DNA of 64,000 nt from Thermoplasmatales archaeon SW_10_69_26 (GCA_003009755.1 PXUB01000032.1:62001-126000), one strand, 5' to 3'; positions 45,663 to 55,968 are shown, counted from the first letter of the stretch. Numbers and translations are program-made. The notes: a model not told the origin generated them from the letters alone.

Positions 45663-47705
45663 TCAGGCGCCGGCTGGGGTGCCTTGGCCGAGGCTCTCGC
45701 CGCTTTCGCCGGTGGACTTGGTGATCGCCTTCGCCAGCCGGGCGAGCAGCGAATCCTTCTCGTCGCCGACGAGGGCGTGCTCGAGCACCTCGTCGAGCGT
45801 CTCGACGGGCACGACCTCGATCTCGTCGGCGTACTTGTCCTCGAGCAGGACGTCGTCCTCGTTGGCCTTCGGGATGATCGCCTTGCGGATGCCCGCCTCG
45901 GCAGCGGACTCGATCTTGGGCGTGACACCGCCGACGGGCAGCACCTCGCCGCGCACCGACAGGGACCCGGTCATGGCGACCGACTGGTCGATCCCCAGCT
46001 CCTCGAGCGCGCTGATCACGGCGGCTGCGACGCTGATCGACGCCGAGTCGCCCTCCACGCCCTCGTAGGTGCCGATGAACTGGATGTGCACGTCGAGCGT
46101 GCTCATGTCCACGCCGGTGTACTTCTTCACGAGCGCGGACACGTTCTGCACGGCCTCCTCGGCGATCTCGCCGAGCTTCCCGGTCGCGATGACGCGACCC
46201 TCGGACTTGCTCTGCGCCGGCGTGACCTCGGCCACGATCGGCAACATCAGTCCGCTGGGTTCGCCGACGTCGTCGCCGCCCATGACGGCGAGGCCGTTCA
46301 CGCGACCGATGGCCTCACCCTGCCGCTCGAAGGAGCGGTACTCCTGGCGGCGGTTGATCACGTTGTCGGCGATCTGCTGCTCGAGCGAGCGAGCCACGCG
46401 CTTGGCGCGGACCACGTGCTCGGCGGTGACGATCGGGGCCTTCTCCTCGATCGCGACGTCGCCGGCGACGCGGACGAGGCCACCGAGCTCGCGCAGGCGC
46501 AGCGTCAGGCGTCCCCGACGGCCGGAGCGGCGTTGGCCCTCGCGGAGGACCTCGGCGATCGCCGACCGGTCGAAGTGCGGGATCTTGCCGTCCTTGGCGA
46601 CCTCCTGCGCGATGAAGCGGACGATCTTGCGCCGGTTCTCGTCCGTGTCCGGCATGTCCTCGTTCATGTACACCTCGTACCCGTACCCGCGGATGCGGGA
46701 GCGGAGGGCCGGGTGCATGCCTTGGTCGAGCGGGTTGCCCTGTTGGCCCTTGATGGCGTCGAGGTTCCCGCTGGCCACGAGCACGAAGTCGCAGGGCACG
46801 GGCTCGGTCTTCACCATCGCGCCGCTGGAGCGCTCGCTTTGCCCCATGATGGGGTACTCCTTCTCCTGGAGGGCCGTCAGCAGCTGCTGCTGGCTCTCCT
46901 GACGCAGCGTGTTGATCTCGTCGATGAACAACACGCCCTTGTGCGCCTTGTGGATCGCGCCGGCCTCGACCCGCTCGTGGGCGGGCGTCTCGAGACCACC
47001 GGACTGGAACGGGTCGTGGCGCACGTCGCCCAGCAGCGCGCCGGCGTGGGCACCGGTCGCGTCCTCGAACGGCGGCTGAGTGCGCTCGTCGTTGGCGACG
47101 AGCAGCTTGGGCACCAGAGCGGTCTCGCGGTTGCCCATCTGCCGCATCACCATGAACAAGATCGCGGCCGCGATCACGCCGACGAGCAGCACGGTCACGT
47201 CACGCGTCTGCAGGAAGTACAGGAACGCGAACGCGCCGATGGCCAGCATGATGAACAGCTGCAGCGTGGCCTTGCGCTCTTGGCGCTTCTCGGCCTCGGC
47301 CTTCTGGGCGTTGACGATCTCGCGCCCCTTGCCGGAGGGGACGACCCGGATGCGGGGAGTGTGCTCGTCGTCCTGGTTGGGGTAGACGATGATGTCCTCG
47401 AGTTCCTCCGGGGGGAGGAGGTTGGACATCGCTTGCGCGAGCATCGACTTCCCCGTGCCGGGCGGGCCGATCATCATCGCGTGGCGGCGCTGCTCGGCCG
47501 CCTTCTTGATGACCTCGACCGCCAGATCCTGGCCGATGACCTGGTCGACCAAGCGATCGGGGATATCCACGTCGTTCGTGGATTCGATCGGCTGACCCCG
47601 GACCCAGTCAGCGACGGGGATCTCGAGGATCGGTTCCTCCTCCTCGTCGTCCGCGTCGGGGGGAGGGGGCGATTCGTCGTCGATCGGTGAAGTCGTCGGG
47701 GACAT
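45663..47705 (-). CDS. lonB: Archaeal membrane-anchored ATP-dependent Lon protease
   Basis: The 680-residue protein starts at the ATG at 47705. It has Walker A GPPGTGKS (80-87), two transmembrane helices inserted within the AAA+ module (about 148-165 and 169-186), Walker B (GVLFIDEINTL) and a C-terminal proteolytic domain with the Ser/Lys dyad: Ser554 in EGDSASIS and Lys597 in GGVTPKIESA. This is the LonB arrangement, essential for protein quality control in many archaea. The C-terminal tail is low-complexity (STGESGESLGQGTPAGA). Confidence 0.96.
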   Translation of the reverse strand: MSPTTSPIDDESPPPPDADDEEEEPILEIPVADWVRGQPIESTNDVDIPDRLVDQVIGQDLAVEVIKKAAEQRRHAMMIGPPGTGKSMLAQAMSNLLPPEELEDIIVYPNQDDEHTPRIRVVPSGKGREIVNAQKAEAEKRQERKATLQLFIMLAIGAFAFLYFLQTRDVTVLLVGVIAAAILFMVMRQMGNRETALVPKLLVANDERTQPPFEDATGAHAGALLGDVRHDPFQSGGLETPAHERVEAGAIHKAHKGVLFIDEINTLRQESQQQLLTALQEKEYPIMGQSERSSGAMVKTEPVPCDFVLVASGNLDAIKGQQGNPLDQGMHPALRSRIRGYGYEVYMNEDMPDTDENRRKIVRFIAQEVAKDGKIPHFDRSAIAEVLREGQRRSGRRGRLTLRLRELGGLVRVAGDVAIEEKAPIVTAEHVVRAKRVARSLEQQIADNVINRRQEYRSFERQGEAIGRVNGLAVMGGDDVGEPSGLMLPIVAEVTPAQSKSEGRVIATGKLGEIAEEAVQNVSALVKKYTGVDMSTLDVHIQFIGTYEGVEGDSASISVAAAVISALEELGIDQSVAMTGSLSVRGEVLPVGGVTPKIESAAEAGIRKAIIPKANEDDVLLEDKYADEIEVVPVETLDEVLEHALVGDEKDSLLARLAKAITKSTGESGESLGQGTPAGA

Positions 47706-47810
47706 CGAGAGCCTCGATCGGGCAAGCACCCACCCGCCCGTTCGACCCAAGCTTGCGTTCCCTCGGGTATCAACGTTTGGGTGAGCGCGCACCAGCGCGT
47801 AGGGCGGAAC

Positions 47811-47821
47811 CCCTTAAAAGC
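47811..47821 (+). promoter_or_regulatory. Candidate TATA box of prs
   Basis: CCCTTAAAAGC is the A/T-rich box in the lonB-prs gap. A start about 26 bases downstream would leave a leader of about 45 bases that contains a GGGAGCCAGCTCCC palindrome. Confidence 0.45.
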
Positions 47822-47889
47822 CTTCCACGAAGCCTCCCACGGGAGCCAGCTCCCGATAGCCCCTCCGGTGTGCGCGAGCGTCCCACCCC

Positions 47890-48792
47890 ATGGACGAGTT
47901 TAAGCCACCGACGTCCCTGGACGGGTTGATGATCGTCGCGACGGCCCCGCAGCGCAGCGCGATGGGCGAGAGCCTCGCCCGCGAGCTGGGCGTCCGCTAC
48001 GTCGAACTCACCGCCGAGCGGTTCCCCGACGGCGAGTACCATGCTCGCGTGCCTGAACGGATCGACGGGACCGCGGTCCTCGTCGGCGATCTCCGTCCCG
48101 ACGAACGCATCCTCGAGACCGTGGTCGGCGCCGACGCCCTGCGGGAGGCCGGAGCCGACGAGATCGTCCTGGCCGCTCCCTACCTCGCCTACGGCCGCCA
48201 GGACCGAGCCTTCGAGCCCGGGGAGGGCGTCAGCGCTCGCGCGCTCTTGCGGGCTCTGTCGGCCAACGCCGACGCTTTCGCGACGGTCGACCCCCACACC
48301 GACGGCGTGCTCGACCACTTCGACGGAGCCACGAGCGCGGCTACGGCCGCCCAAGAGATCGCCACGCACCTGGCCGACGAGGGCGTCGACCTCGTGCTCG
48401 CTCCCGACGCCGGGGCCCGCGACCGGGCCGAGCAGGTCGCCGACCACCTCGGCTGCCCGTTCGATCACCTCGAGAAGCACCGCAAGTCCGCGCACGAGGT
48501 CGAGATCGAACCCCACGATGCCGACGTGACGGGGCAGACCGTGCTCGTCGTCGACGACATCGTGGCCACGGGCGGGACCATGTCCACCGCGACCCGGCAA
48601 CTGCTGGACGCCGGGGCCGGCCGCGTCCTGTTGGCGGCCACGCACGGCGTGTTCGCCGACGGCGCTCTCAAGCGGTTGGACGACGCCGGGGCCGAGACGA
48701 TCCTCGCGACGGACGCGATCCCGTCGTCGGCGTCGGCGATCAGTCTAGCGCCCGCGCTCGCCCGAGCCGCGCGGCGAGCCCGATCAGGCTGA
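47890..48792 (+). CDS. prs: Ribose-phosphate pyrophosphokinase
   Basis: The 300-residue enzyme forms PRPP from ribose 5-phosphate and ATP. Visible motifs are the N-terminal PDGEYHARVPE (46-56), YLAYGRQDRAFEPGE (about 99-113), VDPHTDGVLDHF, and the PRPP-binding loop VLVVDDIVATGGTM (about 221-234). It is an archaeal class form with a shortened regulatory flag. The last 53 bases overlap, tail to tail, the 3' end of the metallopeptidase gene on the other strand. Confidence 0.95.
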   Translation: MDEFKPPTSLDGLMIVATAPQRSAMGESLARELGVRYVELTAERFPDGEYHARVPERIDGTAVLVGDLRPDERILETVVGADALREAGADEIVLAAPYLAYGRQDRAFEPGEGVSARALLRALSANADAFATVDPHTDGVLDHFDGATSAATAAQEIATHLADEGVDLVLAPDAGARDRAEQVADHLGCPFDHLEKHRKSAHEVEIEPHDADVTGQTVLVVDDIVATGGTMSTATRQLLDAGAGRVLLAATHGVFADGALKRLDDAGAETILATDAIPSSASAISLAPALARAARRARSG

Positions 48793-50680
48793 TCACGGCG
48801 GCCAGCCCCGGCAGCGGAGCCTCGCTGGGCACAGGCTCGCTCACGGTGAACGTCTCCTGCCCCAGCTCGCCCTGGGGGCCGAGGACGCGGACCTCGTGCG
48901 GGCCGGCGGTCAACGGGCCCGTCGTGGCGGACACCGTGCGCACCTGGCCGGCGGCGATGTCGACGTCGCGTTCGACGATCGCTTGCCCGTCCAGCTCCAC
49001 GGTCACCGGGGCACGGTAGGGGGCCTGGCCGGCGTTCGCGATGCGGGCACCCACGGTCACGTTGTCCTCGGTCACCGGGTCGGGCGGCCACAGCGTCACG
49101 TTCACGCTCGGATCCGCGGGCGAGAGGACCTCGATCGTGCGCGAGGCGCCCTGGATCGCCAGCTCGTAGCTGCCGCGGTCCAGCGCCTCCACCTGCGCCG
49201 ACGCTCGGGCCGAGGCGCCGGCGTCCAGCGTCGCCGTCAGCCGGCCGCGCCGGGTGCCGTCGACCTCGACGGGCACCTCGATGCTCGTCTGCTGGGTGTC
49301 GAGGTTCGTGACCTGCACCTCGAGCTCGAAGGGCTCCCCGGCCACCGGCGGCGAGGGGTCCAACCCGAGGATCCGGATCGCCACCTCGCCCGGGAACACC
49401 GATCCCAGCTGGGGCACGTCGGAGTCGTAGACGTAGTTGTGGAAGAACGGGGCGGCGTCGTGGCCGGTGACCTCGGCGATGACGTCGACGACCTGGTTCG
49501 TCTGGATGCGGAACCCGTCGTCGGCCGCGCCGCGCCGGTTCAGCTCCCTGAGGATGTCGGACAACGTGTACTGGTTGCCCGTATCCTGCCGGATCCGGTC
49601 GTCGAGCGCCGTGGTCACGACGGCGCCCTTCGTGTAGGCGGCCTGCTCGTTGCCGCTCCCGTACACGGCCGAGGTCAACGCAACCGCGTGCTCCTCCTCG
49701 GCGCGCTCCTGGCGCTGCTGGAGGAAGTCCCGCGCCTCCTGACGCGTCTTCACGTCGGCGGCGACCTCGAGCAAGACGCCGTGGGCGACCGCCGTGCCCT
49801 CGGCCACCCAGATCGTGGCCTCGCCGGGGTCGCGCGAGAACCGGAAGCCCTGGTAGGCGTGCACCATCTCGTGGGCGACGACGTTGGCGTCGGCGTCGTC
49901 GTGCAAGAACACGCCGGCCGGGCTACCGAGCCCGCCGCGGAACATCGGCGAGGGTGCGACGACGATGAACCGCTCGTGCGCGGTCTCGCCGTAGATGCCG
50001 CCGAGGAACGAGCGCGCCTCGAGCAGGATGCGCTCGGTCGTGTCGTCCTCCTGGGCCCCGGCGACGCGCACGATGCGGTAGCCGTCCTCGCCGCTGCCCA
50101 GCGTGCCCTCCTCGAGCCCGGGCCCGCCGGCCAGGAACCCGCGCGGCAGCGGCCGGTCGAGCTGGAAGCTGGTGCCTGAGGTCGGCCAGGGGCCCTTGAA
50201 CGTCCAGCTGTCGGGGCCCTCGACCGTGAGCTCGCTGTCGAAGGTGGGCGCATCGCCGCGGTAGCTGTACCGGATGCCGGGCACCATGTCGCCGGCCTTG
50301 ACGACGGTGAACTCCTCGTCGAGGTACGTCGTGTGGCCTTCCCCCTCGAGCGTTTGCGCGCGGATGCGGGCGTCGCTCGTCCACGTGGCACTGGCCTGCG
50401 GCGTCTCCTCGAGGTCGGCGACGTACACCCCATCCTCCTTGCGCCACTCGCCGTCGAGCTGCGGGCTGCCCTCCAGCGTGGACAGCTCGCCCAGCCGGAG
50501 CTGAACCGTCGTCAACGGGCCCGGATCTTGGACCTCGAAGACCACGTCCACCGTCCCGTCGGCTGGAGCCAGCTGGAAGGTGAGATCCAGTTCCACCGCC
50601 GAGGACGTCTGCGCGGCGCTCGGCGCGGCCAGACCCACGGCCACGGCGAGCAGGACCACGATCAGCGTACGGGTCCGCAC
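48740..50680 (-). CDS. Secreted gluzincin metallopeptidase (M61-like) with C-terminal anchor
   Basis: The 646-residue protein has a signal peptide (1-23), a beta-rich N-terminal domain, then a zinc site HEMVH (residues 270-274) with a third ligand Glu294 in WVAEGTA, the gluzincin pattern of M61-like peptidases. Residues about 430-620 are two Ig-like (CARDB-type) domains. The C-terminus EAPLPGLAAVISLIGLAARL plus RARALD resembles an archaeosortase signal. It would act on the cell surface. A TATA-like CTTTTCA about 25 bases upstream suggests a leaderless mRNA. Confidence 0.85.
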   Translation of the reverse strand: MRTRTLIVVLLAVAVGLAAPSAAQTSSAVELDLTFQLAPADGTVDVVFEVQDPGPLTTVQLRLGELSTLEGSPQLDGEWRKEDGVYVADLEETPQASATWTSDARIRAQTLEGEGHTTYLDEEFTVVKAGDMVPGIRYSYRGDAPTFDSELTVEGPDSWTFKGPWPTSGTSFQLDRPLPRGFLAGGPGLEEGTLGSGEDGYRIVRVAGAQEDDTTERILLEARSFLGGIYGETAHERFIVVAPSPMFRGGLGSPAGVFLHDDADANVVAHEMVHAYQGFRFSRDPGEATIWVAEGTAVAHGVLLEVAADVKTRQEARDFLQQRQERAEEEHAVALTSAVYGSGNEQAAYTKGAVVTTALDDRIRQDTGNQYTLSDILRELNRRGAADDGFRIQTNQVVDVIAEVTGHDAAPFFHNYVYDSDVPQLGSVFPGEVAIRILGLDPSPPVAGEPFELEVQVTNLDTQQTSIEVPVEVDGTRRGRLTATLDAGASARASAQVEALDRGSYELAIQGASRTIEVLSPADPSVNVTLWPPDPVTEDNVTVGARIANAGQAPYRAPVTVELDGQAIVERDVDIAAGQVRTVSATTGPLTAGPHEVRVLGPQGELGQETFTVSEPVPSEAPLPGLAAVISLIGLAARLGRARALD

Positions 50681-50854
50681 AACTCCAAGCAGACGGCCAG
50701 CTGTGAAAAGGCTTGTGAAGGCGCCATCCGTCCGGCTTGGCCCTCACGGCGCGGGCATGGGGCGGCTCGGCAAGCCCACAATGGCCTAATAGGAGGAGTA
50801 TCATCGCCGGCCGCCCCCGATTCTCAGGAAGGGGTGCTTAGGTGACACTGCGAA

Positions 50855-53800
50855 ATGGACACGGCGCGGAAACGGGTCCTCACGATCTCGCTCCTCGTCT
50901 TGACGGTGATGTCAGGGTTCGCCCTGCGCACGGTCATGAACGTGGATCAGGCTCAGACCGAGGACGGGGAGTTCCTCCTCTCAGGGAACGATCCGTACTA
51001 TCACAAGCACGCCGTGGACCATATCGTGGAGAACGGGGAGACGCTGGAAAACGACGCGATGCTGAACTACCCCGCCGGGTCCGTCAACCCGAACCCGCCG
51101 TTATACGAGTGGAGCATCGCGGTCGGATCCGACCTGGCGGAACCGTTCACCGGGTCGACCGAAGAGGCCACCTGGTGGTCGGCGCTCGTCTCGCCCGCGA
51201 TCTGGGGCACCCTCACCATCGTTCCCGTCTTCCTGATCGCCCGCATGTTCGCCGGGAACTGGGGCGGCCTGCTGGCGGCGTTCCTCATGGCGACCGCCCC
51301 CGAGCACATGAGCCGCTCGAGCTTGGGCTTCGCCGACCACGACGCGATCGTGTTGTTCTTCGTCGTCACAGGGTTCTACTTCCTGCTCAAAGCGATCGAA
51401 GCGACGGGGAAACCGACGGACAGAGCGCAATTATCCGAGCTCGGCGGCGCCTACAAGGACTGGTGGATGAACGAGCGGTACGCAGCCGGTAGCACGCTGG
51501 CTGCCGGAGCCTCGTTCGGCGCCATCGGTCTCTCGTGGAAGGGCTTCCCCTACGTCTTCGGCATCGTGCTCGCCTACGCCGGCCTCCAGTACCTGATCAA
51601 CCATTACCAGGACCGCGACATCGCGCGTCCGTTCTTCATCACCGGCACCGCGTTGCTCGTGGCGGCGCTGATGTCGATGCCGTACTACCTCTCCTTCGAC
51701 CTGGTGCACTTCTGGCAGCCATCGATCTTCCTGGTGGCTGCGCTCGTGGCGTTGAGCTTGTACTTCATCGCCGTGCAGCGCTATCCGAGCGTGCTCGTGT
51801 TGCCAGGGTTGCTCGTCATCCTCGGCATCTTCGCCGCCGTCATGTTCATCGTGTTCCCGAGCCTCAGCCGCGCCCTCCTGGGTCGGCTGATCTACTTCCG
51901 CGGGAACGTGCTCTACGAGACGATCGCCGAGGCCCGCCCAGCGGGGCTGTCGAACCTCTCCTTCGCCGTCGGCCCGATCCCGTTCTTCATGTACGTGGGC
52001 GGGATCGTGGCGCTGATCTGGCAGACGTGGCAGGAGCAAAAGCCCGCGATCATGTTCTTCCTCACGTGGGCGGCCGTCGACCTCGTGTTGGGCATCTCCG
52101 CCATCCGCTTCCTGTCGCTGATCGTCCCCTCGATCGCGATCCTGGCCGCCGTGGCCACCATCTGGCTGCTCGACATGGTGGATCTGCCGAGCTTGACGCA
52201 AGCCTACGACCGCACGGGCGGGCGCATCTTCCGGTCGTTCAACCCGCTGTACGGCGTCGTCGGCGCGGTCATCGCGATCATCTCCGTCGGGCTCGTCATC
52301 GCCGGCGGACTGGCCTTCTCCATCCTGGCCGGCGTGCTGGTGTACGGGTTCGTCCACTTCCTGATCAACGACTCGCTCGGCCTCGAGGCGGGGCAGAACG
52401 CGATCTACATCGCGATCGTGCTCTTCCTCGGCCTCCTCGTGATCGGACCCAACGCCGCGCTCGGCATGGACGCGGCCGTCCCGGCCGGCCTGGAGAACGA
52501 GCGCGTGCAGAACGCTCGCGCCCAAGCGCTGGAGGACGTCACCCAGGAGGCGCGCGAGCTCGACGCCTCCGAGGAGAACGTGCAAGAGTTCCAGTCCATC
52601 GTCAACGAGAGCCAGAGCAAGGACGACTTCCGCTCCCGGCTGCAGGATGCCCAGATTCGGTTGGGCCTCAGCGACGAGACCGTGGACCGCATCTACGAAG
52701 CCGGCGCCGACGAGATGGGCACCGTGTCCTTCTACCGCATGCGCATGGGCGCCTTCGGTCAAAGCTTCATGCCCAGCGGTTGGCACGATGCCCTGACCTG
52801 GCTCTCCGAGCAAGACCGAGACAAGCCGCCGGCCGAGCGGCCGGCCCAGATCGCCTGGTGGGACTACGGCCACTGGACGATCTCCGAGGGCAAGCACCCG
52901 GCCGTGGCCGACAACTTCCAGAACGGGTACAAGGAGTCCGGTCGCTGGTTGGTCGCTCAAAACGAGACCCGTTCCATCCAGATGATGGGCGCCCGCCAGA
53001 TCGGCTACTTCGCCAACGAGCTCTCGATCGACCGATACGAGGAGACGCTCACGGACATGGGCATCTCCGAGGACCGGGCCCAGAGCCTGAGGGAGGGCTT
53101 CCAGACCAAGGACTACCCATTCATCGAGTTCTCCACCGATCCGCAGGAGAACAAGCAGATGAGCATCGAGTGGGTCGACAACCTGGAGGAGATCTCGGGC
53201 AAGCAGATCCGCTACGGGGCCGTCGACAACCGGATGCTCCCGATCGACGATCCGAACACGCCGCGCATCGAGCGGCCGTCGATCTTCTACGCCCCGGTCA
53301 CCCTCGCCGAGGAGGACCCCGACGACTTCGTGGAGACGCAGACCGTCGACATGGACTCGGGTGAGGAGCTGACCGAGGAGGAGATCCGCCAGCTCCGCCA
53401 ACAGAGTCAGGACCAGCAGCCGAACATCGGTCGCCAGCTCAAGTACAAGGAGCCGTTCTTCGAGTCTATGTACTACCGGGCCTTCATGGGCCTGCCCGTC
53501 AAGGAGCCCCAGCAGTTCCGCGGGCAGTCGATCCCGCAGCCGTTCAGCCTGCAGGGCTTCGAGGAGTTCTACCGCAAGGGCGAGCCGATGCTGATGGGCA
53601 GCGGACCCCTCACGGGTACCGCGCTCCTGCGGCAACCCGCTGCGCCCGGCTTCGGGCTCGACCATCACCGCCTGGTGCAGGCCAACGAGGAGGTCCGCAT
53701 CCTCCGCTACTTCCCCGGCGCTCAGGTCGACGGCACCGTGACCGTCGCCGGCGAACCCGCCGAGGGGCTGCGCGTCACCGCGTTCGACGACGCTGGCGAC

Positions 53801-54721
53801 CTCGTGCTGAACGCCAGCCGCGGCGACCGAAGCGAGGCCAACGCCAGCGACTTCGACGTCCCGCACGACAGCGCCGCCACCGGCGCCGACGGGAGCTACG
53901 ATATCGTCGCCCCGTTCAGCACCACCGATCGCGGCGTCGAGATCCGGGTGACCCAGAACGAGGGCACCGGCGCGCCGGCCGGCCTGTTCGGCGGTGGCCA
54001 GCAGTCCACGTTCACGATCGCCAACGAGACGCTGGACATCTCCATCGAGGAGGCTGAAGAACGAGCCGAGTTCTCGGTCGACTTCGACATCCAGCCGGCG
54101 ACCGTGTCGGGCATCGCCTACCACGACGCCAACGGCGACGGCGCTGTGAACGACACCGAGGAACGCATCAGCAACGCCACGATCACGATCTCGGGCGAGA
54201 CGGCCGAGACCGATTCCGAGGGTCGCTACGAGGTCACGAACGTGACCCCCGGCACCCGCTCGGTCTCCGCCGAAGCCGAGGGCTACCAGGTCCGCGGCGC
54301 ACCGCAGCTGGAGCTGCGCAGCGGCGACCAGGTCCCCCGCAACGTCAGCTTCCAGTACGAGCCCGTGCCGGTGAACGCGACCGTGCAGGACGAGCGCGGC
54401 TCCGGTGTCCCGAACGTGCGGACCCAGTTCACGGCCGTCGAGGACAGCCAGACCGCCGAGGACACCTCGGCGATCAGCCGGCGCAACGGCTCGCTGGCGG
54501 CTCAGGGTCCCCAGGGCCGACCGACGGACCTGACGCTGCAACCCGGCGAGTACGAGATCTCCGGCAACGGCACGGACCCGCGCACCGAGGAGACCTACGA
54601 GATCACCGGGTTCGCGGTGACCGGCGGCTCCGGTGTCGAGAAGACCGAGGACGACACCCTCGTGATCGACCGCCAGGCCAGCGACGTCGAGCTGACGATC
54701 CGCGTCCAGGCTCAGGGGTAA
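50855..54721 (+). CDS. aglB: Archaeal dolichyl-phosphooligosaccharide-protein glycosyltransferase
   Basis: The 1288-residue STT3/AglB enzyme transfers lipid-linked glycans to Asn in secreted proteins. The first about 600 residues hold some 13 membrane helices; the acidic catalytic motif DPYYHKH is at 46-52. The sequon-binding motif WWDYG is at about 668-672 (AWWDYGHWTIS), and the extracellular domain follows. Uncommonly, residues from about 950 add two or three carboxypeptidase-regulatory/Cna-B-like beta domains (VDGTVTVAGEPAEGLRV, VSGIAYHDANGDGAVNDTEE). GGTGAC lies about 14 bases before the ATG. Confidence 0.96.
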   Translation: MDTARKRVLTISLLVLTVMSGFALRTVMNVDQAQTEDGEFLLSGNDPYYHKHAVDHIVENGETLENDAMLNYPAGSVNPNPPLYEWSIAVGSDLAEPFTGSTEEATWWSALVSPAIWGTLTIVPVFLIARMFAGNWGGLLAAFLMATAPEHMSRSSLGFADHDAIVLFFVVTGFYFLLKAIEATGKPTDRAQLSELGGAYKDWWMNERYAAGSTLAAGASFGAIGLSWKGFPYVFGIVLAYAGLQYLINHYQDRDIARPFFITGTALLVAALMSMPYYLSFDLVHFWQPSIFLVAALVALSLYFIAVQRYPSVLVLPGLLVILGIFAAVMFIVFPSLSRALLGRLIYFRGNVLYETIAEARPAGLSNLSFAVGPIPFFMYVGGIVALIWQTWQEQKPAIMFFLTWAAVDLVLGISAIRFLSLIVPSIAILAAVATIWLLDMVDLPSLTQAYDRTGGRIFRSFNPLYGVVGAVIAIISVGLVIAGGLAFSILAGVLVYGFVHFLINDSLGLEAGQNAIYIAIVLFLGLLVIGPNAALGMDAAVPAGLENERVQNARAQALEDVTQEARELDASEENVQEFQSIVNESQSKDDFRSRLQDAQIRLGLSDETVDRIYEAGADEMGTVSFYRMRMGAFGQSFMPSGWHDALTWLSEQDRDKPPAERPAQIAWWDYGHWTISEGKHPAVADNFQNGYKESGRWLVAQNETRSIQMMGARQIGYFANELSIDRYEETLTDMGISEDRAQSLREGFQTKDYPFIEFSTDPQENKQMSIEWVDNLEEISGKQIRYGAVDNRMLPIDDPNTPRIERPSIFYAPVTLAEEDPDDFVETQTVDMDSGEELTEEEIRQLRQQSQDQQPNIGRQLKYKEPFFESMYYRAFMGLPVKEPQQFRGQSIPQPFSLQGFEEFYRKGEPMLMGSGPLTGTALLRQPAAPGFGLDHHRLVQANEEVRILRYFPGAQVDGTVTVAGEPAEGLRVTAFDDAGDLVLNASRGDRSEANASDFDVPHDSAATGADGSYDIVAPFSTTDRGVEIRVTQNEGTGAPAGLFGGGQQSTFTIANETLDISIEEAEERAEFSVDFDIQPATVSGIAYHDANGDGAVNDTEERISNATITISGETAETDSEGRYEVTNVTPGTRSVSAEAEGYQVRGAPQLELRSGDQVPRNVSFQYEPVPVNATVQDERGSGVPNVRTQFTAVEDSQTAEDTSAISRRNGSLAAQGPQGRPTDLTLQPGEYEISGNGTDPRTEETYEITGFAVTGGSGVEKTEDDTLVIDRQASDVELTIRVQAQG

Positions 54722-54862
54722 CCCGACACTCCCGGGCCTGGCGGGCCCGACGGCGATCGCGCGTCGATGCGGTCCCTCGGGCCTGCGGCTTGCTTTCGCG
54801 AGCCCGGTCCTTGCCTGCTCGGCCAGCGACCGGTCGGCCCCTGCTTGCCCGTTCGGGGTCCG

Positions 54863-55927
54863 CTACCGGCGTCGGTCGGCCAGCTCGCGGATCGTCGCCA
54901 ACGCTTCGTCCACGTCCGCGTCGTCCACGTCGCGGTGCGTGACGGCGCGGACCCGGTGCTCGGCCATCATGCCGTCCAGGCCCAGGTCTGCTTCTGCCGC
55001 GTGCGCGGCGAAGGTCTCGGCGTCCACGCCGAGGCCCTGCACATCGAAGAACACGATGTTCGTGTCGACCCGGCCGAGGTCGACCTCGATCCCGTCGGTG
55101 TCGGCCAGCCCCTCCGCCAGCTCCCGGGCTCGCCGGTGGTCCTCGGCCAAGCGCCTGGGACCCTCCTTCAGGGCGAGCAGGCCGGCCGCCGCGAGGTGGC
55201 CGGATTGGCGCATGCCGCCGCCGAGCAACGCCTTGGCGCGGCGGGCTCGCTGGACGAACGCCTCGGGGCCGGCCAGCACGCTGCCCACGGGTGCTCCCAG
55301 GCCCTTCGTCAAGGCGAGCATGATGCTGTCTCCGTGGTCGGCGACCTCGGCCGGTTCCACGTCGAGAGCCGTCGCCGCGTTCAGTGCGCGGGCCCCGTCG
55401 ATGTGCACTGGGACGTCGGCCGAGCGAGCGATCGCCGCGATCTCGGCCAGGTGGTCGAGCGGGACGGCGACCCCGCCGGCGTGGTTGTGCGTTTGCTCGA
55501 GGCACACCAACGCCGTCCGCGGCTTGATCGTCGGACCCCCCTCGGGACGGAGCTGGGCTCGGACCGTCTGTGGATCCATGCGGCCCGCGTGGCCCTCGAT
55601 CGGCCGAGCCTGGGCGTGGGCGACGCGAGCGATCGAGCTGGACTCGTACAGCAGGATGTGGGAGGTCGACTCGGCGATGACCTCCGCGCGTTCGACGTCC
55701 TGTGTCCAGGCGACGAGCGCCGCGAGGTTCGCCATCGTCCCGCTGGGCATGAAGACGGCGGCGTCCTTGCCGAAGGTCTGGGCGGCCTCGTCCTCGAGCT
55801 CGTCCACCGTGGGGTCCTCGCCGAGCGCGCTGTTGCCGACGTCGGCCTCGGCCATCGCTTGGCGCATCGCGTCCGTCGGGCGGGTCACCGTGTCCGAGCG
55901 GAGATCGATCGCCGGTTCTTGGGCCAT
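54863..55927 (-). CDS. ltaE: Low-specificity L-threonine aldolase
   Basis: The 354-residue PLP enzyme cleaves L-threonine or allo-threonine to glycine and acetaldehyde, a source of glycine and one-carbon units. It has DLRSDTVTRPTDAMRQAM at the start, the phosphate-binding MPSGTMANL (60-68), His in EQTHNHAGG (about 147), Asp178 in HIDGAR and the Schiff-base Lys208 in LALTKGLGAPVG. Length is normal. The ATG at 55927 is preceded by a TTC-rich box (AACCTTCTTG). Confidence 0.95.
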   Translation of the reverse strand: MAQEPAIDLRSDTVTRPTDAMRQAMAEADVGNSALGEDPTVDELEDEAAQTFGKDAAVFMPSGTMANLAALVAWTQDVERAEVIAESTSHILLYESSSIARVAHAQARPIEGHAGRMDPQTVRAQLRPEGGPTIKPRTALVCLEQTHNHAGGVAVPLDHLAEIAAIARSADVPVHIDGARALNAATALDVEPAEVADHGDSIMLALTKGLGAPVGSVLAGPEAFVQRARRAKALLGGGMRQSGHLAAAGLLALKEGPRRLAEDHRRARELAEGLADTDGIEVDLGRVDTNIVFFDVQGLGVDAETFAAHAAEADLGLDGMMAEHRVRAVTHRDVDDADVDEALATIRELADRRR

Positions 55928-55968
55928 CGTGGCGAGCCAGGGGCCGGCTCGTCAAGAAGGTTCCCGCC

